DNA of 64,000 nucleotides from assembly GCA_964509545.1 (NCBI GenBank), contig CAZDXQ010000016.1, positions 7,156-71,155 of the forward strand. Direction: 5' to 3'. Both the position numbers and the translations under genes were made by a program. The notes beneath the pieces are model-generated. The model did no database searches. It was not told the DNA's origin and worked only from the letters and a program-made list of their open reading frames with translations. Below, piece after piece: positions 35,366-45,042 of the stretch. How positions within the stretch are numbered: position 1 is the first letter of the stretch; each line of letters begins with the position of its first letter. This DNA is from JADJWR01 sp964509545 (GTDB lineage: Bacteria; Pseudomonadota; Gammaproteobacteria; Burkholderiales; Burkholderiaceae_F).

Positions 35366-35538
35366 CGCGGCCTCCACTCCGAGCGCGACGGCGTGCTCAC
35401 TGCGCGCCGGCGTTGAGGTGAGTCAACGCGTCCGCCGGCGCCGACAGGCACGCGCCGCCGATGTTGATTTCGCTCAGCCAGCGTCCGGATCTGCCGTGCA
35501 TCCTGCGCTCGTTTTGGTCTCGCTTCGAGGAGCCAAAG

Positions 35539-36114
35539 ATGAATATGGAACGTCGCCGCGTGCTCAAGGCAGGCGCCGTCGGCGCCGCGCTTGGCCTGAT
35601 CGCCCCGATCGGCCGGGCGCAATCGCCGTCGCAGATCGACGCCAAGGCCATGTTCGAGCGGCTGGGCAAGGAAGGCAAGGGTTTCGACATGCTGCGCTCG
35701 CTCGGCCCACGAGAGCCGGTCTATGTCGTCTTCGATCCGCAGTGCCGGTTCTGCGTCAGGCTGTGCGAGGCGGCCAGGCCCATCGCACAGCGGATCCGCT
35801 TCGTCTGGGTGCCGGTGGCACTGGTCAACGGCAAGAGCGAACCTCAGGCAGCGGCCATCCTGTCGGCGGCCGACCCTGCGGCGGCGATGCAGGCACACGA
35901 GCGCAGCTTCGCCTCCGGAGGCTCGGCCGCCGGCGCGATGAAGATCGACGCTTCGACGCGCGGCGCGGTGCAGGCGAACTCGCGGATCTTTCGCCGCGCC
36001 GGCGGCGCGACCGTGCCGACCACGGTCTTCCGCCACCGTGGCACGGGCCAGTATTCGGTGATCGCCGGCGCCCTCGACAGTGGCGCGCTGAAGCAGGCGT
36101 TGGGGATTGCCTGA
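35539..36114 (+). CDS. Periplasmic thioredoxin-fold protein, DsbG/DsbA-like
   Basis: A 191-residue protein with a start ATG 6-7 bp after GAGGAG. The N terminus MNMERRRVLKAGAVGAALGL then GRAQ looks like a signal peptide (RRR, possibly Tat). YVVFDPQCRFCVRLCEAARP gives a CxxC redox motif (CRFC), and the later GGATVPTTVFRH carries the cis-proline. It should act in periplasmic disulphide formation or isomerisation. The protein is shorter than DsbG, so it lacks most of the dimerisation domain. DsbD at 42857 could be its reductant. Confidence 0.8.
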   Translation: MNMERRRVLKAGAVGAALGLIAPIGRAQSPSQIDAKAMFERLGKEGKGFDMLRSLGPREPVYVVFDPQCRFCVRLCEAARPIAQRIRFVWVPVALVNGKSEPQAAAILSAADPAAAMQAHERSFASGGSAAGAMKIDASTRGAVQANSRIFRRAGGATVPTTVFRHRGTGQYSVIAGALDSGALKQALGIA

Positions 36115-36184
36115 ACGCACGGCCGGCAAAGTCGAAGGCTTGGCCGGGCCCCCCGCGGGCCGGAGCCGCAAGGGATCAAGAACG

Positions 36185-36210
36185 ACACGGCCCGCTTATG
36201 CGGGCCGTGT
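36185..36210 (-). terminator. Hairpin terminator between the DsbG-like gene and groEL
   Basis: An 11-bp perfect stem (ACACGGCCCGC with its complement) and a 4-nt loop, located 88 bp beyond the groEL stop. On the minus strand it is followed by CGTTCTT. It may serve both convergent genes. Confidence 0.7.
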
Positions 36211-36297
36211 AGATCGCGGGCTGGAGCAGCGCTGACGGGATGCCGCCGCGTGCCTTGACGGGCCGCAGTTAATTCGGCCTGCCGCGGGAGGTCGCGG

Positions 36298-37947
<1,650 letters not shown>

Positions 37948-38021
37948 ATTCGAAAGCTCCGATCAGAAAGTTGAAAAAGTGGCCGGGCCGCTCGGCGGAC
38001 CGGCCTTATCCGGGTTGGACG

Positions 38022-38309
38022 TTATGCAATCACGCCCATGAGGTCCTCTTCACGCATGACGAGCAGTTCCTCGCCCTCGACCTTCACCGTCTGGCCGGCG
38101 TACTTGCCGAACAGCACACGGTCGCCCACCTTGACGTCGAGCGCGATCAGCTTGCCGTTCTCGTCGCGCTTGCCGGGGCCGACTGCAACGATCTCGCCCT
38201 GATCCGGCTTCTCCGCCGCCGTGTCGGGAATCACGATGCCCGACGCCGTCTTGCGCTCCTGATCCAGACGTTTGACGATCACACGATCGTGCAACGGACG
38301 AATTTTCAT
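38022..38309 (-). CDS. groS: Co-chaperonin GroES
   Basis: A 95-residue Hsp10 that caps the GroEL ring. MKIRPLHDRVIVKRLDQE, the mobile-loop region ERKTASGIVIPDTAAEK and GDRVLFGKYAG are all standard. The 5' leader of about 140 nt contains the CIRCE operator. Confidence 0.98.
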   Translation of the reverse strand: MKIRPLHDRVIVKRLDQERKTASGIVIPDTAAEKPDQGEIVAVGPGKRDENGKLIALDVKVGDRVLFGKYAGQTVKVEGEELLVMREEDLMGVIA

Positions 38310-38430
38310 AAAGTCTCCTGATTTGCCTGCAAAATCCTGAAAGTTCAGGGTCCAAAATTGAAGTGAACACTAACAAACAAGTCCGACTGTCGCGCCGGAA
38401 CGCCGATTGACGGGGCGCGCGCACTCATTG

Positions 38431-38457
38431 CTAGCACTCCCCATTGGCGAGTGCTAA
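38431..38457 (-). promoter_or_regulatory. CIRCE element (HrcA operator) of groESL
   Basis: CTAGCACTC, a 9-bp spacer, then GAGTGCTAA. It matches the CIRCE consensus at all but the first base. It abuts the -10 box of the groES promoter, as expected for repression by HrcA, with release on heat shock. Confidence 0.93.
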
Positions 38458-38485
38458 TGATAAGGACAGGATGTCGCGACTTCAA
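38457..38485 (-). promoter_or_regulatory. Sigma-70-type promoter of groESL
   Basis: On the minus strand, TTGAAG (plus-strand 38480-38485), a 17-bp spacer and TATCAT (38457-38462). The transcription start would fall within CIRCE. The CTTGAA-type -35 could also serve sigma-32, but no sigma-32 -10 is evident. Confidence 0.75.
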
Positions 38486-38533
38486 GCGGGCCAGCGGATT
38501 GAAGTTATCCCCAAGCCTGATTGTTCCCCGCAA

Positions 38534-38561
38534 CGGCAACTCAACAGCGGCAACTCGACAG
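38534..38561. repeat. Tandem 14-bp repeat, two copies
   Basis: CGGCAACTCAACAG followed directly by CGGCAACTCGACAG, with one mismatch. It lies upstream of the groES promoter in the 575-bp gap that ends at the Cas6e-like gene. Apart from this repeat, the CIRCE/promoter and the hairpin at 38791, nothing coding is seen in that gap. Confidence 0.5.
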
Positions 38562-38790
38562 ACAGGCCAACGAGCGCATCGCCGAACGAAAAAGGGCTCG
38601 CGCGATCGATGCCGCCGACGGTGCTCCCGCCAGCGCCCGGGGTCGTTCGCGCCGACATCGATATCCAGGTCTATCCCTCGGCCTCGCGGCAACCGGTTCT
38701 CGGGTGCAGCGCCCGACCGCCGCGCCCGGATGCTTGATCGCCCGGTGCTCATCGTGAGGGACTAATCCGCGCAGGGGGCTATCGGCGGCG

Positions 38791-38842
38791 GCGCGACTAC
38801 GGCACTCTTCGAGCGATCGGCTGGAAGAGCCGCAAGTCGCGC
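38791..38842 (+). other. Imperfect hairpin in the leader of the Cas6e-like gene
   Basis: GCGCGACT (38791-38798) pairs with AGTCGCGC (38835-38842). Inside it, CGGC and TCTTC pair with matching segments of 38824-38833 across small bulges, leaving a 13-nt loop. It ends 42 bp before the GTG start and is a candidate structured 5' leader. Confidence 0.5.
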
Positions 38843-38884
38843 AGCGCCACAGCGCGCCGCCGGCACAGTGAGAGACGCAACGTC

Positions 38885-39550
38885 GTGGGCCTGTTTGACA
38901 GCAAGAGAGACGCCAAGCTCACCAAGACCCGGCGCACCGGATTTATCCATTCGGTGCTCAGCTTTACGCGGTTGGAGATCCCCACCCTCGAGGTCTATGA
39001 AACAGCGGTGGCCTTCGGCCCGGATACCGACCCGATCACGGCTCACCGCGAACTCGCAGACGTCTTCGGCCAGAAGGCCGGTGAAGGCGAATTCCTGTTC
39101 CGAGCCGACAGCACGATCGCCGGCCGCTACTGGGTGCAGTCGATCGTTCCGTGGACACGCTGGCCGGAAACCGCGGTCAGCGCGCTGGAGCCGAAGCGGG
39201 TCGTGATCCAGCTCGCCGAAGGGCTGATGTACCGCTTCACGCTGCAGGTGTGCGCCGGACAGGTGAAGATGGTCGACGGCGAGAAGAAGATCGAGCCCTA
39301 CCGCAATCCGCAGGACGTCGAGGCGTGGCTTCGCGCAAGCGCGGCGGGTTACGGCTTCACGCCGCTGATGCTCGACGTGTCGATGCAGACGCTGCGCTTT
39401 GCCCATCGCGGCCAGAAGATCAAGATCGAATACGCGCAGATCGAAGGCGCGCTCGAGGTCGCCGAACCCGAGCAGTTCAAGCGCCGGATCCGGCAGGGCT
39501 TTGGCCACCACCGCCGCGCCGGCCTCGGACTGATCCAGCTGACCGCCTGA
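38885..39550 (+). CDS. Orphan Cas6e-like RAMP protein (CasE/Cse3 family)
   Basis: A 221-residue protein starting with GTG. Its layout follows the type I-E crRNA endoribonuclease CasE. ITAHRELADVF (His54) matches the segment around the catalytic His20 of E. coli CasE; EFLFRAD then YWVQS, and VVIQLAEGLMYRFTLQV, match the first ferredoxin-like fold. DVEAWLRASAAGYGF, EGALEVAEPEQFKRRI and the C-terminal glycine loop RQGFGHHRRAGLGLIQL match the second. It has about 19 extra N-terminal residues. No cas1, cas2, cas3, Cascade gene or CRISPR array lies within the window. The family call rests on motif reading; a domesticated RNA-processing role is a hypothesis. Confidence 0.72.
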   Translation: MGLFDSKRDAKLTKTRRTGFIHSVLSFTRLEIPTLEVYETAVAFGPDTDPITAHRELADVFGQKAGEGEFLFRADSTIAGRYWVQSIVPWTRWPETAVSALEPKRVVIQLAEGLMYRFTLQVCAGQVKMVDGEKKIEPYRNPQDVEAWLRASAAGYGFTPLMLDVSMQTLRFAHRGQKIKIEYAQIEGALEVAEPEQFKRRIRQGFGHHRRAGLGLIQLTA

Positions 39551-39716
39551 GCGCGCCGGTCCCGGCGCAAACCCTTCAAGGGACAAAGGGTAGGTTTCCC
39601 AGCGAGCCCCTGCTGCCTAAGGCCGGTTGGCGCCCGCGCCGCGACCGCCGATGCGTGGTCGGGCGGGCTTGTGCGGCGCCGAGTCGCCCCGACATACGGC
39701 CGCAGGAGGTTACCCA

Positions 39717-40577
39717 ATGCTGGATACCACGCAGCAAAACTTCGCCCGCGACGTCGTCGAGGCTTCGCGCGACGCGCCGGTGCTGGTCGATTTCTGGGCC
39801 CCTTGGTGCGGGCCATGCCGGATGCTATCGCCGCTGCTGGCGGCCATCGAAACGGAATTCAGCGGACGACTGAAGGTCGTCAAGCTGAACGTCGATGAAA
39901 ACCCGGAAATTGCCACCCGCTTCGCTGTGCGCAGCATTCCGTACGTCGTTGCCTTCGTCGACGGTCAGCCTGTCGATTCGTTCGTCGGCGTGCTGCCGGC
40001 AGCAGACCTACGCAAGTTTGTCGGCCGCCTTCTGCCCGATCCGGCCGAAATCGAGCGGCGCAAGGCGCAGAACCTGCTCGATCAGGGCGACCGTTCCGGT
40101 GCGGCCCGCGCGCTGCGCGCCGCCCTCGCACTCGATCCCGACCGCGATTCCACCCGCCTCGATCTCGCTGCGCTGCTGCTGCAGCACTCGACCGATGCCG
40201 GACGGCTCGACGAGGCTGCCTCTGCGCTGGCGGGCGTATCGGCGCCGGGCAAGCTCGAACCGCGATGGCTCGCCCTCGACACGCAGTTGCACAGCCAGCG
40301 CCGGGCCGCCGAACTGCCGGGCGCAGACGCGCTGAAGGCCCGTATCGAGGCCGATCCGGCCGACCTGCAGGCGAGGCTCGACCTGGCCAACGTGCACCTG
40401 GCGCGGCGCGAGTTCGAGCCGGCGTTGGAGCAGTTGCTCGCGATCGTGCAACGCGACCGCGGCTTCGGTGACGACATCGGCCGGCGCACCATGCTTTCGG
40501 TGTTCGATCTAGCGGCCGATCAGCCGCAACTGGTTTCTTCCTTCCGGCGCCGCCTGTCCGCGCTGCTGAATCGCTGA
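39717..40577 (+). CDS. cnoX: Thioredoxin-TPR protein, CnoX/YbbN-like
   Basis: A 286-residue protein with an N-terminal thioredoxin domain (VDFWAPWCGPCRMLSPLL, cis-Pro in RSIPYVVAF) and, from about residue 115, TPR-like helices (AQNLLDQGDRSGAARALRAAL, LANVHLARREFEPALEQLL). In E. coli this architecture is a chaperedoxin that passes clients to GroEL/ES and DnaK. Unlike E. coli YbbN, the CGPC motif is intact, so it is probably redox-active. The ATG at 39717 follows AGGAGG. It lies 1.4 kb from groESL, though on the opposite strand. Confidence 0.88.
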   Translation: MLDTTQQNFARDVVEASRDAPVLVDFWAPWCGPCRMLSPLLAAIETEFSGRLKVVKLNVDENPEIATRFAVRSIPYVVAFVDGQPVDSFVGVLPAADLRKFVGRLLPDPAEIERRKAQNLLDQGDRSGAARALRAALALDPDRDSTRLDLAALLLQHSTDAGRLDEAASALAGVSAPGKLEPRWLALDTQLHSQRRAAELPGADALKARIEADPADLQARLDLANVHLARREFEPALEQLLAIVQRDRGFGDDIGRRTMLSVFDLAADQPQLVSSFRRRLSALLNR

Positions 40578-40672
40578 TTGACGCGAGCGGGCCGACGCAC
40601 GCTGACGGCCGGGCGCGCGTCGGTCCGCGGTTCCTGCTTCAAGGACGAGCAGGCTCGCTCTAAGCTTTGCCC

Positions 40673-42148
40673 ATGCCTAACGCGAGTTCACTGGCCGGCG
40701 ACGCGTCGGCGCGTCAGTGCTGGTCACTGTCGCGCTGGCTCGGCGCGTCGCTGCTGCTGGCGGCGGCCGCGCTTGACGCCCCGTCGATGGCCCAGGATCC
40801 GGCGAATCTTCAGCCGGTGCCCGAGGAAGTGACGGCAGCGCTGCGCAGCGCGCAGATTCCCGCTTCGGCGTCGGCCGTCGTCGTGCTGCCGCTTGCGCCA
40901 GGGGGCGTGACGATCGCAGTCAACGATGCCCGGCCGATGAATCCGGCGTCGACGATGAAGCTGGTCACGACCTACGTGGCGCTGAACCTCCTCGGCCCCG
41001 CCTACACCTGGCGTACAGAGGCCTTCGTCACGGGCGCCTTGCGCCGCGACGTGCTCGAAGGTGATCTGGTGATCCGCGGCAGCGGCGACCCGAAACTCGT
41101 GATCGAAAACCTGTGGCTGATGATCCATCGCATCCGCAGCTACGGCATTCGCGAGATCCGCGGCGACGTCGTGCTCGATCGCTCGGCCTTCGCGCCGCTG
41201 GCGCACGATCCCGGCGAGTTCGATGGCGAACGGCTGCGCCCCTATAACGCCGGCCCCGACGCGCTGCTGCTGAACTTCAAGGCGGTCACGCTCGGCTTCG
41301 TGCCCGATCCGGAAACTCGCACCGCCCGCGTCGTGGCCACGCCCCTGCTCGCGGGCATGAAGCTGCCGCCCAATATCCGCGCCACGGACGGCCCCTGCGG
41401 CGACTGGCGCGCCCGGCTGCAGGCCGACTTCGCCGATCCGATGGCGCCGGTGTTCCGCGGTGCCTATCCGCTCGCCTGCGGCGAGCGCAACTGGCCGCTT
41501 TCAGTTCTCGATCACAACAGCTATTTCGCCGCAGCGTTCGCCGGGCTGTGGCGCAACGCGGGCGGAACATGGCGCGGCAAGCTGCGCGGCGGCAGCGTGC
41601 CCTACGACGCGCGGCGCATCGCGCTGCACGAATCGCCGCCGCTTGCCGAAGTGATCCGTGACGTCAACAAGTTCAGCAACAACGTCATGGCGCGGCAGAT
41701 CTTCCTGACGCTGGGCGGCGAGGCCGGCCGCCAGCCAGCCAGCGCGGCGCGGGCCGAGGCAGCGATCCGCGGTTGGCTGGACAGCCGCGGCCTGGCCATG
41801 CCGGAACTGGTGCTGGAAAACGGCGCCGGGCTGTCGCGCATCGAACGCATCTCGGCCGGCAGCCTGGCGCGCCTGCTGCAGCAGGCCTTCGCCAGTCCGC
41901 TGATGCCCGAACTGATGGCCTCGCTGCCGCTGGTTGGAGTCGACGGCACCATGCGCAAACGCAACGGCGCCGCCAACGCTGCGCACATCAAGACCGGGCT
42001 GCTCGCCGACGTGCGGGCCGTCGCCGGCTACGTGCACGCCGCCAGCGGCCGACGCTACGCGGTGGTGGCGATCATCAACCACGCCAACGCCCGCGACGGC
42101 CAGGCCGCGCACGATGCGCTGCTGCAGTGGGTGTACCTGAACGGCTGA
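40673..42148 (+). CDS. dacB: D-alanyl-D-alanine carboxypeptidase/endopeptidase (PBP4)
   Basis: A 491-residue penicillin-binding protein of the S13 family. After a signal peptide (WLGASLLLAAAALDAPSMAQ) come the catalytic SxxK in NPASTMKLVTTYVAL, the SxN motif KFSNNVMARQ and the KTG motif AHIKTGLLADV. It cleaves D-Ala-D-Ala and peptide crosslinks in the periplasm. A TTG two codons before the ATG is possible. Confidence 0.93.
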   Translation: MPNASSLAGDASARQCWSLSRWLGASLLLAAAALDAPSMAQDPANLQPVPEEVTAALRSAQIPASASAVVVLPLAPGGVTIAVNDARPMNPASTMKLVTTYVALNLLGPAYTWRTEAFVTGALRRDVLEGDLVIRGSGDPKLVIENLWLMIHRIRSYGIREIRGDVVLDRSAFAPLAHDPGEFDGERLRPYNAGPDALLLNFKAVTLGFVPDPETRTARVVATPLLAGMKLPPNIRATDGPCGDWRARLQADFADPMAPVFRGAYPLACGERNWPLSVLDHNSYFAAAFAGLWRNAGGTWRGKLRGGSVPYDARRIALHESPPLAEVIRDVNKFSNNVMARQIFLTLGGEAGRQPASAARAEAAIRGWLDSRGLAMPELVLENGAGLSRIERISAGSLARLLQQAFASPLMPELMASLPLVGVDGTMRKRNGAANAAHIKTGLLADVRAVAGYVHAASGRRYAVVAIINHANARDGQAAHDALLQWVYLNG

Positions 42149-42215
42149 TCCGCCGAACGTGCGGCGGCGTTCGGCCGCGCCTGCGCGGGCCGGACGTGCC
42201 GCGCTTGGCCGGCGC

Positions 42216-42827
42216 TCAGTCCGCGTACTTGATCGTGCATCCGTAGGCCGGCGTCGACGCGACCGATACCGGCCGGCCTGCGCGCAGGTCGGCAAAGGCG
42301 CGCATGACGAAGTTGGTCGCGGTCTTGACGTCGGCCGGATTGGTGCTGCGCTTGTCGTCGATCGCCCCCGCATAGACGAGCACTCCCTGCGGGTCGATGA
42401 CGTACATGTGCGGCGTCACCTTCGCACCGTACGCGCGACCCACCGTGCCGTCGGCATCGAGGGCGGCCATCGACGGCACAGCGCCCTGCTGCGTAAGCCA
42501 TGCCTTCTGCTCGGCCGGCTTCAGGTGTTCAGCGTGCGCGGCGTGGGTCGAATTGATCGTCAGCCAAACCACGCCCTCGCCGGTGAACCGCTTCTGCAGT
42601 TGCTGCATGTTGCCGCTGCCGTAATGCTTCTGCACGAAGGGGCAGGAGGGGTTGGTCCATTCGAGCACGGCAAACTTGCCGCGCAGATCGGCCAGCGCGA
42701 CCTTGCGCCCATCGAGATCGGTCAGGCTGAAGGCTGGGGCCGGCTGGCCCGGGTTGGCCTGCGCGGTGGCCACGCGCAGAGGCGCGGCAGCCAGCGCCGC
42801 CACGGACAGGAAGGTACGTCGCCGCAT
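42216..42827 (-). CDS. Periplasmic AhpC/TSA-type thioredoxin-fold protein
   Basis: A 203-residue protein with a clear SD (GAGGAG) before the ATG at 42827 and an N-terminal signal (MRRRTFLSVAALAAAPLRVATAQA). The peroxiredoxin-like domain carries EWTNPSCPFVQKHYGSGNMQ, with a peroxidatic-type Cys in SCPF and no CxxC. Family members are annotated as thioredoxin-like or peroxiredoxin-like proteins of unknown substrate. It lies 29 bp downstream of dsbD, so they likely form one envelope redox operon. Confidence 0.82.
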   Translation of the reverse strand: MRRRTFLSVAALAAAPLRVATAQANPGQPAPAFSLTDLDGRKVALADLRGKFAVLEWTNPSCPFVQKHYGSGNMQQLQKRFTGEGVVWLTINSTHAAHAEHLKPAEQKAWLTQQGAVPSMAALDADGTVGRAYGAKVTPHMYVIDPQGVLVYAGAIDDKRSTNPADVKTATNFVMRAFADLRAGRPVSVASTPAYGCTIKYAD

Positions 42828-42856
42828 CTTGGTCTCCTCGTTCGTATCGGTTGCGA

Positions 42857-45007
42857 TCACAGACGAGCAAGCGCCTCGAGAACGACGCGCTCGCTGAGCA
42901 ATTCGGGCAGCACCTGGGTCGCGCCATTGCGGCCATAAAGCACGTACAGCGGCACGCCGTTGCGGTTGAAGCGGGCCAGTTCGCGCGTGATTTCGTCGTC
43001 GCGATTCGTCCAGTCGGCGCGCAGCAGTGCCACGCCGCGCTGCGCAAACGCCTCGCGCACCGAATCGCGGCCAAGCACCAGCCGCTTGTTCGCCTGGCAG
43101 GTCACGCACCAGGCCGCCGTGAAGTCGACGAACACCGGCTTGCCGGAGGCGATCTGCGCCTGCTGCGCCGCTCGGCTCCAGGCTTGCCAGTCGTTCGCTT
43201 CGCCGACGCGGACGACGTCCCTCGCGGCCGGCGCGGCGCCGGAGCCGGTGGCGCCAAAGACCGCGTACGCCGCCAGCGGTGCGGCGGCCAGCGCCACCCA
43301 GCGCCAGCGCCTGGCGCCGGACTGCGACAGACCGGTCGCCCACGCCGCCAGCGCGGCGAGCACCAGCCCGCCGAGCACCAGCGCCACTGCATCGACATCG
43401 ACCTGCTGCGACAGCACCCAGAGCAGCCAGACGCATGTCGCGAACATCGGGAACGCCATGGCCTGCTTGAAGCGCAGCATCCACGCACCGGGCCGCGGCA
43501 GCCGCTTCAGCAGCGCCGGCATCCAGGTCAGGGCAACGTACGGCGTGGCCATGCCGATACCGAGCAGCGCGAACACCAGCAGCGCCACCGGCGCCGGCTG
43601 CGTGATGGCATAGCCAAGCGCCGCGCCCATGAACGGGGCCGTGCACGGTGCCGCCACGACGACGGCAAGCACGCCGGTGGCGAAGCTGCCGCTCAGCCGG
43701 TCGCCCTGCAGCCGCTGCGCGGCACCGCTCGACGCCAACGCGCCGCCGAAGCTGAATTCAAAGACGCCCAGCAGGTTCAGGCCGATCAGGAAGAACAGCA
43801 GCGTCAGCGCAGCCACCACCCATGGCGTCTGCAACTGGAATCCCCAGCCCAGTTGCTCGCCGGCGGCGCGCAGCGCCAGCAGCAGCGCCGCCAGCAGCAC
43901 GAAACACAGCAGCACGCCCGCCGCGAAAGCGCTGCCGTGGGCACGCAGCGAGGCGTGCGGCAGGTGCGCCGCGTCTTCGGCGCGCTGGTGCTGAATCAGG
44001 CTGAGCAGCTTCAGCGAGAGCACCGGAAAAACGCAAGGCATCAGGTTCAGGATCAGGCCGCCGATGAACGCGCCGGCCAGCGCGACCCACAGTGTGGTCG
44101 TCACCACACCACTCGCCGCACCGGCACCGATGGATGCCGCCGCGACCGCAGCCTCGGCCGGCGCGACCTGCGCCACCGTGCCCGCCTGCAGCGGCAGATC
44201 GATCACGCCGGCCCACCCACCCCGGTCGGCGGCTACCGGCCCGCCGTCGGCGACCAGCACGCCCTTCAGCCGCTTGAACTGAGCCGCGACCGGACGCGCT
44301 GCCGTCAGGTACAGAGCGCTGCCGTCCGCCTCGACGCGCATCGTCTGCGCCGCGGCCGGCTCGATGCGTGACTCTTCGAGCGGAAAAAACTCAAGCCGTT
44401 GCACCGGAGCGGCGGGCCTGAAGGCAACGCGGATGCGGTCGTCCTCGATCGTCGCCACAGCCGCCTCGAGTTCCACCGGGGCGGGAATCTGCCCGCGCGT
44501 GGCCGCGAACAGCGGCGCGTGGCGCGACGGCGCGGCTTCGGCGCGCACCGGCAGCGACAGCTGCAGATCGGCGCCGCCGGGAATACAGACGTCCTTGCAG
44601 ATCAGCCAATCGGCGCGCAGCCTCAGCTCAATGTTCTGGTCCAGCGACAACCCGGCCGGCACCTCGACTTGCACCGGCAGCAGCACCTCGTTCTCGTAGC
44701 CGAAATTCATCAGCGGCCCGACAGGGAGCCGCCTGGGAACCGGCCACTCGATGGGTCCGGCGGCGAAGCCCTCGGGCAGGTCCCATTTCAGTGTCGTCGG
44801 CAGGCCGGAATCGCCCGGGACCTGCCAGTAGGTGTGCCAGTGCGGGTCGTGCTTCAGACGCAGACCGGCCGCCAGTGGCCGTCCCGGAACGGCCGCGTCG
44901 GTCGCCACCACCAGTTCGGCTTCGGCGTTGTCGACGCGGACGGGCTGGGCGCCGGCGGCAGCGGCGAAGAAACCTGCCACCAGCAGGATGCGGGCAAGAA
45001 AACTCAT
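42857..45007 (-). CDS. dsbD: Thiol:disulphide interchange protein DsbD
   Basis: A 716-residue inner-membrane protein that passes electrons from cytoplasmic thioredoxin to periplasmic partners. The N-terminal periplasmic domain has the cysteine pair in DWLICKDVCIPGG. The membrane domain has the two redox cysteines in LMPCVFPVLSLK and VAAPCTAPFMG. The C-terminal thioredoxin domain has FTAAWCVTCQANK. A signal peptide (LARILLVAGFFAAAAGA) precedes. It could reduce the DsbG-like protein at 35539 and the peroxiredoxin-like protein downstream. Confidence 0.93.
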   Translation of the reverse strand: MSFLARILLVAGFFAAAAGAQPVRVDNAEAELVVATDAAVPGRPLAAGLRLKHDPHWHTYWQVPGDSGLPTTLKWDLPEGFAAGPIEWPVPRRLPVGPLMNFGYENEVLLPVQVEVPAGLSLDQNIELRLRADWLICKDVCIPGGADLQLSLPVRAEAAPSRHAPLFAATRGQIPAPVELEAAVATIEDDRIRVAFRPAAPVQRLEFFPLEESRIEPAAAQTMRVEADGSALYLTAARPVAAQFKRLKGVLVADGGPVAADRGGWAGVIDLPLQAGTVAQVAPAEAAVAAASIGAGAASGVVTTTLWVALAGAFIGGLILNLMPCVFPVLSLKLLSLIQHQRAEDAAHLPHASLRAHGSAFAAGVLLCFVLLAALLLALRAAGEQLGWGFQLQTPWVVAALTLLFFLIGLNLLGVFEFSFGGALASSGAAQRLQGDRLSGSFATGVLAVVVAAPCTAPFMGAALGYAITQPAPVALLVFALLGIGMATPYVALTWMPALLKRLPRPGAWMLRFKQAMAFPMFATCVWLLWVLSQQVDVDAVALVLGGLVLAALAAWATGLSQSGARRWRWVALAAAPLAAYAVFGATGSGAAPAARDVVRVGEANDWQAWSRAAQQAQIASGKPVFVDFTAAWCVTCQANKRLVLGRDSVREAFAQRGVALLRADWTNRDDEITRELARFNRNGVPLYVLYGRNGATQVLPELLSERVVLEALARL

Positions 45008-45042
45008 CGTGCGTTCGTCAGCGGCCAGGCCGCCGAGTTCCG

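Noticed and set aside
38345..38752. A 135-codon minus-strand frame upstream of groES
   Set aside because: It spans the CIRCE element and the groESL promoter, is Arg-rich and has no motif.
38310..39716. A CRISPR array near the Cas6e-like gene
   Set aside because: Both flanking gaps were read for evenly spaced repeats. Only a two-copy 14-bp tandem repeat was found, with no spacers.
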